NCBI RefSeq assembly: GCF_024509525.1
Contig: NZ_JAMWEM010000003.1
Span: 62,001-126,000, forward strand
Direction of reading: 5' to 3'
DNA: 64,000 nt
Source: Streptococcus suis
GTDB lineage: Bacteria; Bacillota; Bacilli; Lactobacillales; Streptococcaceae
The notes under the pieces were generated by a model. The model had not been told where the DNA came from and searched no databases. It worked only from the letters and a program-made list of their open reading frames with translations. A program made the position numbers and the translations under genes. Each line of letters begins with the position of its first letter. The stretch's first letter is position 1. Positions 29,163-39,860 of this stretch are shown here, one piece after another.

Positions 29163-30701
29163 ATGAAGCATTATTTTATTCCGTCATGGTACCCAGAACA
29201 TCGGACATGGTATGATAATACTAATAACTGGTATAACATGTGGGCAACGGCACGTTTTGATGATACGATCAATCAACTCAGGATGTTTGAAACTGCAGGT
29301 GAGGAGAATCAATTATTGGTTCTTAATTATATGCCGAATTTACGTTACTACAAACACCGTTATGATCTATTTGAAGTTGATACCTGGTCTGTATTTGATC
29401 AGTTGCAAGGAATAGGAGATTTCCAAGGTTCGGTGATTGATTATCTGGATTTCGATTGGCCAAAGGGAATCGAATTTGTAAACAGCCCTTTCTTGGTCAT
29501 GGCGTTCTTAAACGGAGAACTGTATGCCCAAATCGAATTTGGCGAATCTGGTCAGGTTATCTGGTTCGATTTCTTTCAGCAAGGTTCCCTAACCAAGAAA
29601 CTAGTATTTGATGACCGTGGATTTATTTCTAGTATCGTATATTATGAAAACGGTCAGTCTTTACATCAAGACTATCTGGGATTAGATGGGCAGTGGAGGG
29701 TGCGAGAATATTTTGATAACGGTCGTGTAGAAGTAAATCAACATCTGGCTAAATCGATTTCTGAACAGCAAATATATGAAAATATGGAAGAGCTAGTTCA
29801 GGAAAGATTGAGTTATTACTTAAAAAGCGACATTGAGCCTGCCACCATCTTTTTAACAGCGTCTCCCAAACATCATGACTTGGTGATGCAGTCTAAGGGG
29901 AAACAAAAAGTTGTCTTGTCGTTCTTTAGAGAACGCTACCCTCTGGATACTATTGCCCAAAATATCTCAATGTTAGCGACGGCAAATCTGGTGATTACGG
30001 ATAGCAAAAAAACAGCTGATTTACTATCATCCTATGATCTCGTTCCAGTTCAACACCAGTCCTTATTTGATACTCGATTGGCACTAGGTAAGAGCCAGAG
30101 ATTGCAGGAACTCTATATTTATTTCTTAATAGATGGTCTTTCGGTTGAAAGTCTGACAAGCTATCTAGAATTTATTTTTAATGCGATGGAACAGAACGAA
30201 GATATCTATTTGTCGCTCGTTTCTTATCAGACGAATCACCAACAAGTTGATGCATTAAAACAGACGATTGATGAACTATTGGATGCCCGTCCAGAACCAT
30301 ATCTATTCTTGGAAAAAGAAAATACACGGATGTTTGAATTTGGTGATAAGGAGACACACGATAGTCGTGTCAGTTTGTCTTTTTACCACAGTGAAAACGA
30401 GATTATTCAATCATTAGAAAGTATTCGCTTAATTATTGATTTAGCAGATGAACCTGATTTGTATACCCAAATAGCAGGTATTAGTTCAGGGATTCCTCAG
30501 ATCAACCGAATAGAATCTGAATTTGTTGAGCATTTGAAAAATGGCTTTATTTTATCAAAAGAAAGTGACTTAGAAGAAGCGATAGACTATTATTTATCTG
30601 GACTAGCCAATTGGAATAAGTCTCTCATTCACTCTGTTCAGAAAATTTCAGAATACACAAGTGGCGTCCTCGTAGAAAAAGTGAAAGAAAAAATAAATTA
30701 A
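29163..30701 (+). CDS. asp1: Accessory secretory protein Asp1
   Basis: A 512-residue cytoplasmic protein starting MKHYFIPSWYPEHRTWYDN, which is typical of Asp1, a catalytically inactive GT-B-like protein that forms the Asp1-Asp2-Asp3 complex binding SecA2 and the SRR substrate. LSFYHSENEIIQSLESIRL and DLADEPDLYTQIAGISSGIP lie in the C-terminal Rossmann-like half. AGGAGAAAGT precedes ATG; the stop overlaps the asp2 start by one base. Confidence 0.93.
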   Translation: MKHYFIPSWYPEHRTWYDNTNNWYNMWATARFDDTINQLRMFETAGEENQLLVLNYMPNLRYYKHRYDLFEVDTWSVFDQLQGIGDFQGSVIDYLDFDWPKGIEFVNSPFLVMAFLNGELYAQIEFGESGQVIWFDFFQQGSLTKKLVFDDRGFISSIVYYENGQSLHQDYLGLDGQWRVREYFDNGRVEVNQHLAKSISEQQIYENMEELVQERLSYYLKSDIEPATIFLTASPKHHDLVMQSKGKQKVVLSFFRERYPLDTIAQNISMLATANLVITDSKKTADLLSSYDLVPVQHQSLFDTRLALGKSQRLQELYIYFLIDGLSVESLTSYLEFIFNAMEQNEDIYLSLVSYQTNHQQVDALKQTIDELLDARPEPYLFLEKENTRMFEFGDKETHDSRVSLSFYHSENEIIQSLESIRLIIDLADEPDLYTQIAGISSGIPQINRIESEFVEHLKNGFILSKESDLEEAIDYYLSGLANWNKSLIHSVQKISEYTSGVLVEKVKEKIN

Positions 30702-32401
30702 TGGCAAAAAAAATACCTATTTTACAGATCGGTGGACAGAATTGGCAGACTGAACAAAGTCTGTCAGACAAGTTGGAATGGCACTATTATTCTTTTGAAC
30801 GTATAGAGGAATTGCTATCAGAACTTGACCAGATTCAGTCTGAACAAATCCAGTTAAAAACATTACGGCAGGAAAGAGAAGAAGTCCTGACGACTTTGTT
30901 TGATGAAGAGCTAGATGAACAAGCAAAAGTAGAACTAGAGGAATTCTTGAGAACGAGTAAATCCTTTAAGGAACTGGAAAAAGAAATCAAACGTCTGCAG
31001 AAAAAAATCGATACTAGTTTAAAATTTTCTGCCCTAGTTCTATCAGACGATACCTATCCAGAAAGTATCATGCCGATTTTGGACTTGTTTAAAGTGTATG
31101 AAATATTCTATCCTCAAGGTTCGCATGCAACAGGCTGGTTACAAGAAGAGCTAAGAAAACGGATGGCTCAATCCTATGATGCAACTAAGAAGTCAGAATT
31201 TGCCCATACCTTATCCCAAGGTCTATTTGTGGGTCAGTATGGAGCAAAAGTCCATATAGATGACTTAGAGATCTCTCCAAATTTTGCAGGGACTATACAA
31301 ATGGAAGGGAGGAAAAAGCTGATTTTGGAAGGTGAGTTTGAGCCCGACTATCGACAGATAGCCTTCTTTCGTTTTAATGTTCAATATAATGCCGATCAAT
31401 TCTTAAACTTGTTTTTAGAACATGAAACATCATCCGAATGTTCCCTTCAGATGTCAGTCCGATTGATTCCTGACGGAGCCACAGATTACATTGTGAAGGA
31501 ATGGAAAATTGAAGGGGAGGAACTAAGAAATCAAGTTGTGATTGATGCTGAAATAAGTGGCTACTTGTTTATCTCCATTTTGGCAAAAGGGAGCGGGCGA
31601 GTAGAGATAGGAGACCTTCATTACCGCTTTTCTAGAAATGGGCTTGGGGAGTTTATCTTAGGAGGTGAGCGTATTGTAGATGAGAATTTGCAAGAAGTTT
31701 TCACTTATTTCGAACCTGCTGACTTTAAACCGCCTCTTTGCGTATACTTCTCGGGTTTCCGTACTGCGGAAGGTTTTGAGGGGTTCTGGATGATGAAAAG
31801 TATGAAAACTCCTTTTATGCTCATCTGTGATCCGAGATTAGATGGTGGAGCTTTCTATTTAGGAAGTAAGGAGTTAGAAGATAAAATCCAACAGAAAATA
31901 CAAGATAAATTGGACTTTTTAGGATTTGATTCCAGTCAACTAATTCTTTCAGGAATGTCTATGGGAACTTTCGGAGCTTCCTACTATGGTGCCAAGCTGA
32001 AGCCTCATGGCATTGTTGTTAGCAAACCCCTTCTAAGTCTAGGCGATATGGCTCTTGCAGAACACTTAAATAGACCAGGTGGCTTCCCGACCTCCCTTGA
32101 TTTGTTACATTCGAACTATCATTCAATGGATACTGAAGCTGCTGAGAAATTAAATAATCGCTTTTGGGATTTGATGGAGCCAAACGTCTATGAATCGACC
32201 AAATTTGCAGTCGCCTATATGAAAGAAGATGATTACGATTCAACAGCCTTTGAAAAATTAGTTCGTACGAGTAGAGAGACCGGGGCACGGATTCTAGGAA
32301 GAGGCTATTCAGGTCGTCACTTGGATGGAAGCGATGTGACATCGAGCTGGTTCATAAAACAGTACCGCGATATGCTCAAAAAAGATTTTAATAGGGAGTA
32401 A
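30701..32401 (+). CDS. asp2: Accessory secretory protein Asp2, SRR glycan acetyltransferase
   Basis: A 566-residue protein. The N-terminus MAKKIPILQIGGQNW is family-typical; residues ~45-105 are a charged coiled coil. The C-terminal half is an alpha/beta-hydrolase fold with the nucleophile in SGMSMGTFGA (Ser420) and a candidate catalytic histidine in GRHLDG (His540). In GspB systems Asp2 O-acetylates GlcNAc on the SRR protein and is also needed for export. Both roles are likely here because the catalytic residues are kept. Confidence 0.92.
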   Translation: MAKKIPILQIGGQNWQTEQSLSDKLEWHYYSFERIEELLSELDQIQSEQIQLKTLRQEREEVLTTLFDEELDEQAKVELEEFLRTSKSFKELEKEIKRLQKKIDTSLKFSALVLSDDTYPESIMPILDLFKVYEIFYPQGSHATGWLQEELRKRMAQSYDATKKSEFAHTLSQGLFVGQYGAKVHIDDLEISPNFAGTIQMEGRKKLILEGEFEPDYRQIAFFRFNVQYNADQFLNLFLEHETSSECSLQMSVRLIPDGATDYIVKEWKIEGEELRNQVVIDAEISGYLFISILAKGSGRVEIGDLHYRFSRNGLGEFILGGERIVDENLQEVFTYFEPADFKPPLCVYFSGFRTAEGFEGFWMMKSMKTPFMLICDPRLDGGAFYLGSKELEDKIQQKIQDKLDFLGFDSSQLILSGMSMGTFGASYYGAKLKPHGIVVSKPLLSLGDMALAEHLNRPGGFPTSLDLLHSNYHSMDTEAAEKLNNRFWDLMEPNVYESTKFAVAYMKEDDYDSTAFEKLVRTSRETGARILGRGYSGRHLDGSDVTSSWFIKQYRDMLKKDFNRE

Positions 32402-32406
32402 AAAGT

Positions 32407-33363
32407 GTGCGAGTAGTAATAAAATGGAAGCATTTTGCTCAAGAAATGTATTCCCATGGTAGCAAAGTGGATTTTCAGAAACAGATTATTTCCTTTGACA
32501 ACCCCTTGATGCCACCAAGTTTCGAAATCAAGCGATGGTATTCTAGAACGAATTTTCAGGCTAACCGCCAAACCCCAACACTGCCCATTCTGAACAGAGG
32601 GGAGAAGTACCGGCTGATTGTAAATGCTGAATCTTATCCGGAAAACAGTTTTTATATTCGTGTCGTATTTTTTAATCGTTTTGGGAAGCAAGTAGGCTTT
32701 AAAATCTTGAAAACCAAGGATGCAACGTTTACCTATCCCAAAGATGCTTATTCGTATGATATTGCCTTATTGAATGCGGGATGTGAGAAGTTGGAGTTTC
32801 AATCCATGGTGTTAAAATCAATAGATGATACGGCAGACTTGTTCACTCTATCAGCTGAAAAACAAAATCCTAGTTCTGAAGCTAAAGTGAATCTTGTTTT
32901 CGTTGAAGAATCAGACGATTTAATCTATGAGAAGTCCATGTTTTCCGAAGTAATAAACAGATTGGGCGATGTTGTTTTTATCGCGGACACAGATGGAGAA
33001 TTATCCATGCTGAATCAAGAAACAGAAAAGTTTATTCTTGATTTGATTCATAACCAAGGTGAGGATGGGGTAAACTTCTTTTCTTATGGACCAAAAGGGA
33101 ATTTTGCGACGCGCTACTATTGTGAAAAACTGAAGCAAGGTCAAGTGTTTTCAGGTCAAGAGTTTTACGACGCCTCTGCTTATCATACTCTCCTGAGCCA
33201 TCAGGGAATGAGCGTAAACCATGTTGAGGAACTGATAAAAATGGGTATAGGTGACCATTTGAATCAACTTCCAAACCGTGACTTAGCAATCGTTTCTTCC
33301 TTGGTTCATCCTCTACGTCTGCTTGTCCAACAATTTTTAGAGAAGGATGGTCGTAAAAAATGA
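32407..33363 (+). CDS. asp3: Accessory secretory protein Asp3
   Basis: A 318-residue protein beginning at GTG 32407 with GGGAG 8 bases ahead. The N-terminal half ([40 protein letters not shown]) has the carbohydrate-binding-like beta sandwich of Asp3, which joins the Asp complex at SecA2. The stop overlaps the secA2 start by four bases (ATGA). Confidence 0.9.
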   Translation: MRVVIKWKHFAQEMYSHGSKVDFQKQIISFDNPLMPPSFEIKRWYSRTNFQANRQTPTLPILNRGEKYRLIVNAESYPENSFYIRVVFFNRFGKQVGFKILKTKDATFTYPKDAYSYDIALLNAGCEKLEFQSMVLKSIDDTADLFTLSAEKQNPSSEAKVNLVFVEESDDLIYEKSMFSEVINRLGDVVFIADTDGELSMLNQETEKFILDLIHNQGEDGVNFFSYGPKGNFATRYYCEKLKQGQVFSGQEFYDASAYHTLLSHQGMSVNHVEELIKMGIGDHLNQLPNRDLAIVSSLVHPLRLLVQQFLEKDGRKK

Positions 33364-35744
33364 AGAGACTGAAACAGTTTTTCTCCATGGATTATTATCG
33401 CTTAAAACGATTGGATAAAATCTTCACTGAGATTGATAGCTTGAAAGAGAAGATGGCTCGTTTGACAGATGATGAGATGCGAGGGAAAACGCAGGAATTT
33501 AAGGATAGACTGGCAGCTGGTGCTACTCTCGACGATCTTCTGGTAGAAGCTTATGCATTGGTCAGGGAAGCAGATAAGCGCGTGTTGGGAATGTTTCCGT
33601 ACAAGGTCCAAGTGATGGGAGCGATTGTTCTCCACGAAGGAAATATTGCTGAGATGAAGACCGGTGAAGGAAAAACATTGACAGCTACGATGCCTCTTTA
33701 TCTCAATGCCCTTGAGGGAAAAGGTGCGATGCTAATAACCACCAGCGGTTATTTAGCACAGCGAGATGCTGAAGAAATGGGTGAAGTCTACAAATTTTTA
33801 GGACTAACAGTTTCTTGTGGAGTTGGAGAAGCGGACGGAAAAGATAAAGCGAGTTCTCCGGATAAAAAAGCTATCTATGCCGCAGATATTACCTATACAA
33901 CCAACAGTGCTCTTGGTTTTGATTATCTTTTTGAAAATTTAGCAACAAGCAAGGGTGGAAAATATTTACGTCCCTTTCATTATGCTATCATTGACGAAGC
34001 GGATGCTGTCTTATTAGATACTGCACAAAACCCATTGATTGTCTCGGGCTCTCCCCGCGTGCAGTCAAATCTCTATGCCATTGCAGATCAGTTCATTGTC
34101 AGTCTAAAAGAGGGAGAAGGTTATTACTACAACCGAGAAAATGGTGAAGTGTGGCTGACACAGGCAGGCATTGATGAAGCCGAGCGTTATTTTAATGCTC
34201 AGGAATTTTTTGACATCGACCATGCAGAATTAGTGCGTCATGTTGTTTTAGCCTTACAAGCCCATAAATGTTACACATTAGGGAAAAACTATGTCGTGCA
34301 AGATAACAAGGTTCAATTATTGGATAAGACAGACGGTCGTGTTCTGTCAGGAACTCGGATCCAAGGTGGTGTTCATCAGGCGATAGAACAAAAAGAGGGC
34401 GTTAAGATAACACCGGAAACGCGTTCGATTGCTTCAGTCACCTATCAAAATCTATTCTTAATGTTCAATAAACTTTCTGGTATGACAGGGACAGGTAAAA
34501 CAGCTGAGTCAGAATTTATAGAAACCTATAATATGGAAGTTGTTCAGATTCCAACCAATAAACCAGTCATTCGTAAAGATTATCCTGATAAGATTTACAC
34601 GACCATGCCGGAGAAAATTCAAGCTTCTTTGGACCTGGTGAAAAAAATCCATGCAACAGGGCAACCTATTCTTTTGGTGACTGGTTCGGTCAATATGTCT
34701 GAACTCTATTCAGAACTCCTGTTGCTAGAAGGTATTCCTCACAGCCTTCTCAATGCCTATAATGCAGCCAAAGAAGCGCAGATGGTTGCAGAAGCAGGAC
34801 AGCTTGGAACGGTTACAGTAGCGACGAATATGGCCGGTAGAGGAACGGACATCAAACTCGGTCCAGGTGTAAAAGAATTGGGTGGTTTGGCCGTTATCGG
34901 AACGGAGCGAATGAAGAGCCAGCGGATGGACTTGCAGATGCGAGGACGTTCAGGACGGCAGGGAGATCCAGGATTTAGCCAATTTTTCGCCTGCTTGGAA
35001 GACGATCTGTTAATTGAGAATGGCGGCAAGTGGATTCAGACTTATTTTGAAAACAATAAAGATAAGATTGACCCAAGGAAGCCTGAGGAATTGACCGGTA
35101 GACGATTTAAAAAAGCCTTGCGACAGGCACAAGAAGCGAGTGATGGTTCGGGACGCTCTTCACGAAGCATGACCTTGCAGTTTGACGAAAGTGTCAAATT
35201 ACAACGAGAATACGTCTATAGAGAAAGAAATGCCATTATCGAGGGAACAAACGAAGCACTCGATATCCTACAATTCGCCAAAGAAGATATCGCTCTTTAT
35301 CTCAAAAAGCATCCTGTTTTGGATGCCCATGATTTGGAGCGCTATATCTTGGACCACATCACCTATGATTTTCATAGTTTTCCAGAACATTTAGAATTAC
35401 AAAATCATAGCCAAGTTCAAGCCTTTTTGCTGAATATTATAAAACAAGAAGTTGACCATAAGAAAGAATTTTTATCAAAAGACTACTCACAATTCGAACG
35501 AATAGCTGTTTTGAAAGCTATTGATGAATGCTGGGTAGAAGAAGTGGACTATCTACAACAACTCCGCGTCATTGCAGGAGCGAGACAAGCAGCGCAACGC
35601 AACCCAGTATTTGAATACCACCAAGAAGCCTATAAAGGCTATCAAAAAATGAAAGAAGAAATAAGGCGAAATATCTTACAGAATATCCTGTTAAGCGATG
35701 TCTCTTATACAGATAAAGGAGATATGCAAGTATATTTTGTGTAG
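33360..35744 (+). CDS. secA2: Accessory Sec motor ATPase SecA2
   Basis: A 794-residue DEAD-box motor. Walker A MKTGEGKT (99-106), DEAD at 212-215 in [23 protein letters not shown] and [13 protein letters not shown] are present. It is shorter than SecA1 and lacks its C-terminal zinc-binding/linker tail, typical of SecA2 partnered with SecY2. It drives export of the glycosylated SRR proteins recognised through the Asp complex. Confidence 0.95.
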   Translation: MKRLKQFFSMDYYRLKRLDKIFTEIDSLKEKMARLTDDEMRGKTQEFKDRLAAGATLDDLLVEAYALVREADKRVLGMFPYKVQVMGAIVLHEGNIAEMKTGEGKTLTATMPLYLNALEGKGAMLITTSGYLAQRDAEEMGEVYKFLGLTVSCGVGEADGKDKASSPDKKAIYAADITYTTNSALGFDYLFENLATSKGGKYLRPFHYAIIDEADAVLLDTAQNPLIVSGSPRVQSNLYAIADQFIVSLKEGEGYYYNRENGEVWLTQAGIDEAERYFNAQEFFDIDHAELVRHVVLALQAHKCYTLGKNYVVQDNKVQLLDKTDGRVLSGTRIQGGVHQAIEQKEGVKITPETRSIASVTYQNLFLMFNKLSGMTGTGKTAESEFIETYNMEVVQIPTNKPVIRKDYPDKIYTTMPEKIQASLDLVKKIHATGQPILLVTGSVNMSELYSELLLLEGIPHSLLNAYNAAKEAQMVAEAGQLGTVTVATNMAGRGTDIKLGPGVKELGGLAVIGTERMKSQRMDLQMRGRSGRQGDPGFSQFFACLEDDLLIENGGKWIQTYFENNKDKIDPRKPEELTGRRFKKALRQAQEASDGSGRSSRSMTLQFDESVKLQREYVYRERNAIIEGTNEALDILQFAKEDIALYLKKHPVLDAHDLERYILDHITYDFHSFPEHLELQNHSQVQAFLLNIIKQEVDHKKEFLSKDYSQFERIAVLKAIDECWVEEVDYLQQLRVIAGARQAAQRNPVFEYHQEAYKGYQKMKEEIRRNILQNILLSDVSYTDKGDMQVYFV

Positions 35745-35759
35745 AAAGAAGAGGAAGTT

Positions 35760-37265
35760 ATGACCGTCTACAATATCAATCTTGGGATAGGTTGGGCCAG
35801 TAGTGGTGTTGAGTACGCTCAAGCCTATCGTGCTCAATTATTACGCCGAAAAGGAATCAAAACCAAGTTTATCTTTACAGATTTTTTCGGACAAGATAAT
35901 ATATCAGACATGACACGGAATATCGGTTTCAAGGATGAGGAAGTCATCTGGCTCTACACCTTCTTTACAGACCAAAAGGTAGCACCAACTACTTATACCC
36001 TTGACCAATTGAGACAAGATGTTACAGGAACGATAACGCGAGAAGAGCGTGATGGGAAGATTGTTCGTTTCTTCTATGAAGAGCAGAATTTCTTTTTGAC
36101 AGCCTATCTTTGTCAGGAAGACAAAGATATCGTTCATCGTGTTGAATACGTTTCGAGCGGGAACCTGATTCGCAAGGATTTCTTTACCTACATGAGAAGT
36201 TTTAGTGAGTACTATACCCCACGCGATAGCAAGGCCCACCTATACCTCAGACGCTTCTTCAATGAAGACGGATCTGTTGCATATGAAGAAGTGATTGATG
36301 GAGATAAGAGTATTTACCGTATGCCTGATGCCCTTATCAGTTCGAAAGAAGAGTGGATTGCCTACTTTATGCAGAACCTGGGCTTGACTAGCCAAGATAT
36401 CGTCATCTTGGACCGAGCTACAGGAACTGGACAAGCAGTCTTTGCCAATAAAGGTCCTGCTCGATTAGGTGTCGTCATCCATGCGGAACATTACAGTCTC
36501 AATCATGTTACCGACCAAACGATTCTCTGGAATAACTATTATGACTACCAATTTGTACACGCTGACTGTGTGGATTTCTTTATTACCTCGACCAAGCGCC
36601 AAAAAGAAGTCTTAGAGGAGCAGTTTGAAAAGTATGTTGGTAAGGTGCCTCTCATCGTGGACATACCAGTTGGAAGTATTGATTATGTCAGACGTGCAGA
36701 AATGAGAAGACCGTACTCCATCATTACCGCTTCACGTCTAGCAACAGAAAAACATGTGGACTGGCTGACCAAGGCTGTGGTTGCTGCCAAAAAAGACCTG
36801 CCAGAACTCACTTTTGATATCTATGGTAGCGGGGGTGAGCATGCTAAAATTGAGGCTATTATCAAGGAACATCAGGCAGAAGACTATATTCACCTGAAAG
36901 GGCATCATGATTTGACCGAGGTTTATCAAGATTACGAACTCTACCTGACCGCTTCAAAAAGTGAGGGCTTTGGCTTGACCTTGTTGGAAGCTATCGGTGC
37001 AGGCTTACCTCTCATCGGTTTTGATGCGCCTTATGGAAACCAGACTTTCATTCAAGAAGGACGAAATGGTTATCTCTTGCCATTCCCTACAGTAGAGGAT
37101 GAGCAGGAGATTGTCTCACAATATCGTCAAGCTATTCGTAGCTTCTTTAGCCGTGAAGATCGTCAGGAAATGCAGGAAGCTTCTTACCAAGTAGCATCCG
37201 CATTCTTAACCCATGAAATCGAGAAAAAATGGGTAGAATTAGTAGAGGAGATGGTAGGAAGATGA
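35760..37265 (+). CDS. gtfA: GtfA (Gtf1), O-GlcNAc transferase catalytic subunit
   Basis: A 501-residue GT4-type GT-B enzyme. MTVYNINLGIGWASSGVEYAQ at the start, the add-on DUF1975-like N-terminal insertion, and the donor site SKSEGFGLTLLEAIGAGLPLIG fit GtfA, which with GtfB transfers GlcNAc from UDP-GlcNAc to Ser/Thr of SRR proteins. AGGAAG precedes ATG; its 3' end overlaps gtfB by four bases. Confidence 0.94.
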   Translation: MTVYNINLGIGWASSGVEYAQAYRAQLLRRKGIKTKFIFTDFFGQDNISDMTRNIGFKDEEVIWLYTFFTDQKVAPTTYTLDQLRQDVTGTITREERDGKIVRFFYEEQNFFLTAYLCQEDKDIVHRVEYVSSGNLIRKDFFTYMRSFSEYYTPRDSKAHLYLRRFFNEDGSVAYEEVIDGDKSIYRMPDALISSKEEWIAYFMQNLGLTSQDIVILDRATGTGQAVFANKGPARLGVVIHAEHYSLNHVTDQTILWNNYYDYQFVHADCVDFFITSTKRQKEVLEEQFEKYVGKVPLIVDIPVGSIDYVRRAEMRRPYSIITASRLATEKHVDWLTKAVVAAKKDLPELTFDIYGSGGEHAKIEAIIKEHQAEDYIHLKGHHDLTEVYQDYELYLTASKSEGFGLTLLEAIGAGLPLIGFDAPYGNQTFIQEGRNGYLLPFPTVEDEQEIVSQYRQAIRSFFSREDRQEMQEASYQVASAFLTHEIEKKWVELVEEMVGR

Positions 37266-38587
37266 TTCATTTATTTGATACGTACCAACAATCGAGTTGG
37301 GATTTGCATTTTTCCCTCATTTGTTCAGGATATAATAATCCGACAATTGTGTTAAATGATGATGGCTTCTTGCCTCATGATGTGACATCGCCTTTTCGAT
37401 ACTTTACGGAATACGATGCTGTGCAAGGACAAGCCTTGTATTTTAATCAGGTAAAAACACCAGCTTTCTGGGAAATCCGTGGAGACGGTAGTCAGGCGGA
37501 AATCTATGATTATGCAACTAAGCGTGCACAGATTCATTACGCCCAACCAAGCCATATGCGACTTGTCAAAGCGGTGGATTGGTATGATGAAACAGGGAAA
37601 ATCATCGTGACCGATCGCTACAATGACAAGGGAATGCGTTTTGCACAAACCAGCTATGATAGCCAAGGACAGGCTATGCAGACCAGCTACTATAAGGAAG
37701 ATGGCCAGGAAGTCTTGATTGAAAACCACGGCACGGGTGACTGGATTTTGAACCATCAGAACCAAATCCATTTCTTCAAAAACAAACATGCTTTTTATAC
37801 ATATTACCTGAAGACAGCTGGTTTCAATCTAGACCGTATCTTTTATAACCATTTAGGTCAGCCCTTCTTGACAGCATTTTATTTGGATGAAGATGGTGAA
37901 GACATTCTCTTTTGGCAAGAACCGATTCGCGATAGTATTCCAGGGAATATGCTCCTTTTACTCAATAAGCAGAGTAGAAGACCGACCAAGATTGTGGTAC
38001 AAGATAAGGAAGCCTATGACAATCTGATGGCACTGGCAACCCCAGAGCAACAGAAAAATATTGCTTATCTTGGTTTCTTGTATCCGTTTAAAGAACAAAC
38101 TGAGTTTAAACCAGAAGCACTTATCCTGACTAATTCTGATCAAATCGAACAGTTGGAACATCTGGTCACAAGTTTACCGCAGCTGCATTTTCATATCGGA
38201 GCGATTACAGAGATGTCTAGTCACTTGATGACCTTTGGCAACTATGAAAATGTGACCCTGTATCCAAATATTGCCATGGATTTGGTACAACAATTGTATC
38301 AGCGGACCAGTCTTTATTTAGATATCAATCATGGTAACGAAATCCTATCCTCTGTCCGTACAGCATTTGAATACCGTCAGCTGATTTTAGGTTTCACAGA
38401 AACCCTTCATGCGTCAACTTATGTTGCGCGTGAAAATCGCTATGCTTCTTCGCAAGTTGAGGTCATGATTGCTAAGATCAAATCCTTATTGGCAGGACAG
38501 AGTGATGAGCAAAGTCGCCTCCTATCCTGTCAGGACAAAGAAGCCAACTTGACCACAGTTGCCGACTACCAGCGCGTGATAAAATAG
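37262..38587 (+). CDS. gtfB: GtfB (Gtf2), acceptor-recognition subunit of GtfA/GtfB
   Basis: A 441-residue GT-B-fold pseudo-transferase. ATG 37262 (MIHLFDTYQQSSWDLHFSLI) is chosen over the in-frame upstream ATG 37229 because homologues start here and GAGGAG/GTAGGAAG precede it. The C-terminal region ALILTNSDQIEQLEHLVTS .. RTSLYLDINHGNEI is shared with the acetyltransferase fusion at 17443-18315. GtfB binds the SRR acceptor and activates GtfA. Confidence 0.93.
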   Translation: MIHLFDTYQQSSWDLHFSLICSGYNNPTIVLNDDGFLPHDVTSPFRYFTEYDAVQGQALYFNQVKTPAFWEIRGDGSQAEIYDYATKRAQIHYAQPSHMRLVKAVDWYDETGKIIVTDRYNDKGMRFAQTSYDSQGQAMQTSYYKEDGQEVLIENHGTGDWILNHQNQIHFFKNKHAFYTYYLKTAGFNLDRIFYNHLGQPFLTAFYLDEDGEDILFWQEPIRDSIPGNMLLLLNKQSRRPTKIVVQDKEAYDNLMALATPEQQKNIAYLGFLYPFKEQTEFKPEALILTNSDQIEQLEHLVTSLPQLHFHIGAITEMSSHLMTFGNYENVTLYPNIAMDLVQQLYQRTSLYLDINHGNEILSSVRTAFEYRQLILGFTETLHASTYVARENRYASSQVEVMIAKIKSLLAGQSDEQSRLLSCQDKEANLTTVADYQRVIK

Positions 38588-38595
38588 GAGGAACC

Positions 38596-38775
38596 ATGGA
38601 ACACGAACATCCATTGAAAGAAAGTATCGAGCAACGACTCGAAGAAGAACGCTATGTTATTCCGAAAAAAAAGAAGGAAAAGGAAAGGTTTAATTTTCAG
38701 CTAATTGTCACCATTTCGATTCTCATCAGTCTCGGCTTGATTGTCTTGCAAATTATTCAATTCTTTTTTAAATAG
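38596..38775 (+). CDS. asp4: Accessory secretory protein Asp4 (small SecE-like membrane protein)
   Basis: A 59-residue protein: acidic start MEHEHPLKESIEQRLEEERY, a lysine-rich patch PKKKKEKERF, and one membrane helix FQLIVTISILISLGLIVL near the end. It fits Asp4, a small subunit of the accessory translocon. AGGAGG lies 5 bases before ATG. No Asp5 gene follows; only a nine-codon frame (MTAPPSPTE) behind a good AGGAGG is seen at about 38804. Confidence 0.85.
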   Translation: MEHEHPLKESIEQRLEEERYVIPKKKKEKERFNFQLIVTISILISLGLIVLQIIQFFFK

Positions 38776-39108
38776 GAGGTAGTGGGAAAGATATCCATGA
38801 CGGCTCCGCCCTCACCCACAGAATAAAAATAAGGATGAAAAGTCTCTTTTTGTGCAGGCTGAATACAAAAATCCCTAGTATTACATCGAAAAAATACTTG
38901 GGAGTAGACAGAATATATGTACTGCCGAATGTTAACTTAATGACATTGGCAATTGCGACTCTTTTTAGTTTATTATGATTACCCAACGATTTTATACTCA
39001 ATGAAAATCAAACAACGAGGCTGGACAAAAATTAGCCAATAACTAAAAAACACAGATAGATTGAGCTACTTCTGATGAAATCCAGCCGAACTATTTGTGT
39101 TTTTCCAA
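38776..39108 (+). other. Intergenic region with inverted repeats, no gene seen
   Basis: Holds the common streptococcal motif TATACTCAATGAAAATCAAA at ~38992-39012, the pair GGCTGGA (39020-39026) / TCCAGCC (39081-39087) and AAAAACACAGATAG (39046-39059) / CTATTTGTGTTTTT (39091-39104). The nested pairs could form a long hairpin and are likely mobile-element debris. Confidence 0.45.
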
Positions 39109-39255
39109 TCAATAGTTGGTAGAAACCGTCTTTAGTCGTCGCGTGACAAGTTTATCTTGATAAGCTCTATAGAGGGATTCAACAGTTACAAATTCTCCAT
39201 TCGCAGCGGAAGTTAACTGTTCACTCAAAAAAGATTGTTCTTCTTCGACTGTCAT
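39109..39255 (-). pseudogene. N-terminal fragment of an IS630-type transposase
   Basis: From ATG 39255 the minus strand reads TVEEEQSFLSEQLTSAANG then EFVTVESLYRAYQDKLVTRR before TGA at 39109. This resembles the helix-turn-helix start of IS630/Tc1-mariner transposases (..G.fvtv..l..ay...l.. pattern). Only 48 residues remain, lacking the DDE domain. It abuts the hairpin MITE at 39257, whose TATAGTC ends fit IS630-type mobility. Confidence 0.5.
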
Positions 39256-39256
39256 A

Positions 39257-39318
39257 TATAGTCATTTAGTTTTAAAATAGCATTCTTTGGGATGCTATTT
39301 TAAAACTAAATGACTATA
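39257..39318. mobile_element. 62-bp perfect-hairpin MITE with TATAGTC ends
   Basis: Two exactly complementary 27-base arms (39257-39283 and 39292-39318) around an eight-base loop TCTTTGGG. The outer sequence TATAGTCATTT is the same as that of the element at 17103-17196. TA at both ends suggests TA-site insertion. It may also act as a bidirectional terminator. Confidence 0.7.
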
Positions 39319-39803
39319 AAACTTATTTTACCTTATTTTAACATAAATAAAATGGTAGCGGGTAGATGAAAAGCTAACACCTAGAGAGGATGATATTCGT
39401 TCTCTCTTTCTTTTTCTCTTTCCTATTTTCAGGAGGCTAGGCTACCCCCAGCACGTTCCACTATTCAAGGCAATCAAAGTCTGTTTTTTTAAAGTTTTCA
39501 TTTTCCTGCAGCCAAAAGTATTTCCCTTAATGCCCCTTAATAGATTCCAATCTAGGTTTGGAGTAGGTGGTTCCAAAGTGTTTAAATCCTTGTTTTTATT
39601 CTTTAGAATTGTTTTAAATATTAGGATTAAACGAGGTCATTTCCTGCTTGATGAGGTTAAAGAAATGGTCTTAAAAATGGTAGATAGTTCTATGATTTGT
39701 GAATGTAGTAGAATGAATAGAAGGCGCATAAAACTATAAATAAAAAGCATGTTTTATATTGTATTTCAATTTCTTTACAGAACGTATTTTTGTGACTCAT
39801 TCT
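39319..39803 (+). other. Intergenic region upstream of SRR gene 2, no gene supported
   Basis: A weak hairpin AGAGAG..CTCTCT with T-rich tail (39383-39416) may be a terminator. A 69-codon frame at 39530-39739 has no ribosome site or recognisable product and is not called. Confidence 0.4.
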
Positions 39804-39832
39804 TTGCATAGGAGGCATCATTATGATAGAAT
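39804..39832 (+). promoter_or_regulatory. Candidate promoter of SRR gene 2
   Basis: TTGCAT at 39804-39809 and TAGAAT at 39827-39832, spacer 17 bases. Transcription would start near 39840 and the leader would contain a CATCC/GGATG hairpin and the (AT)11 tract. A second -10-like TATAAA at 39900-39905 would have the AT tract in place of its -35 region. Confidence 0.55.
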
Positions 39833-39860
39833 AATTAGGAAAGTTTCATCCTTCGGATGC

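Noticed and set aside
39530..39739. A 69-codon frame in the SRR2 upstream region
   Set aside because: Poor start context and low-complexity composition; no family recognised.
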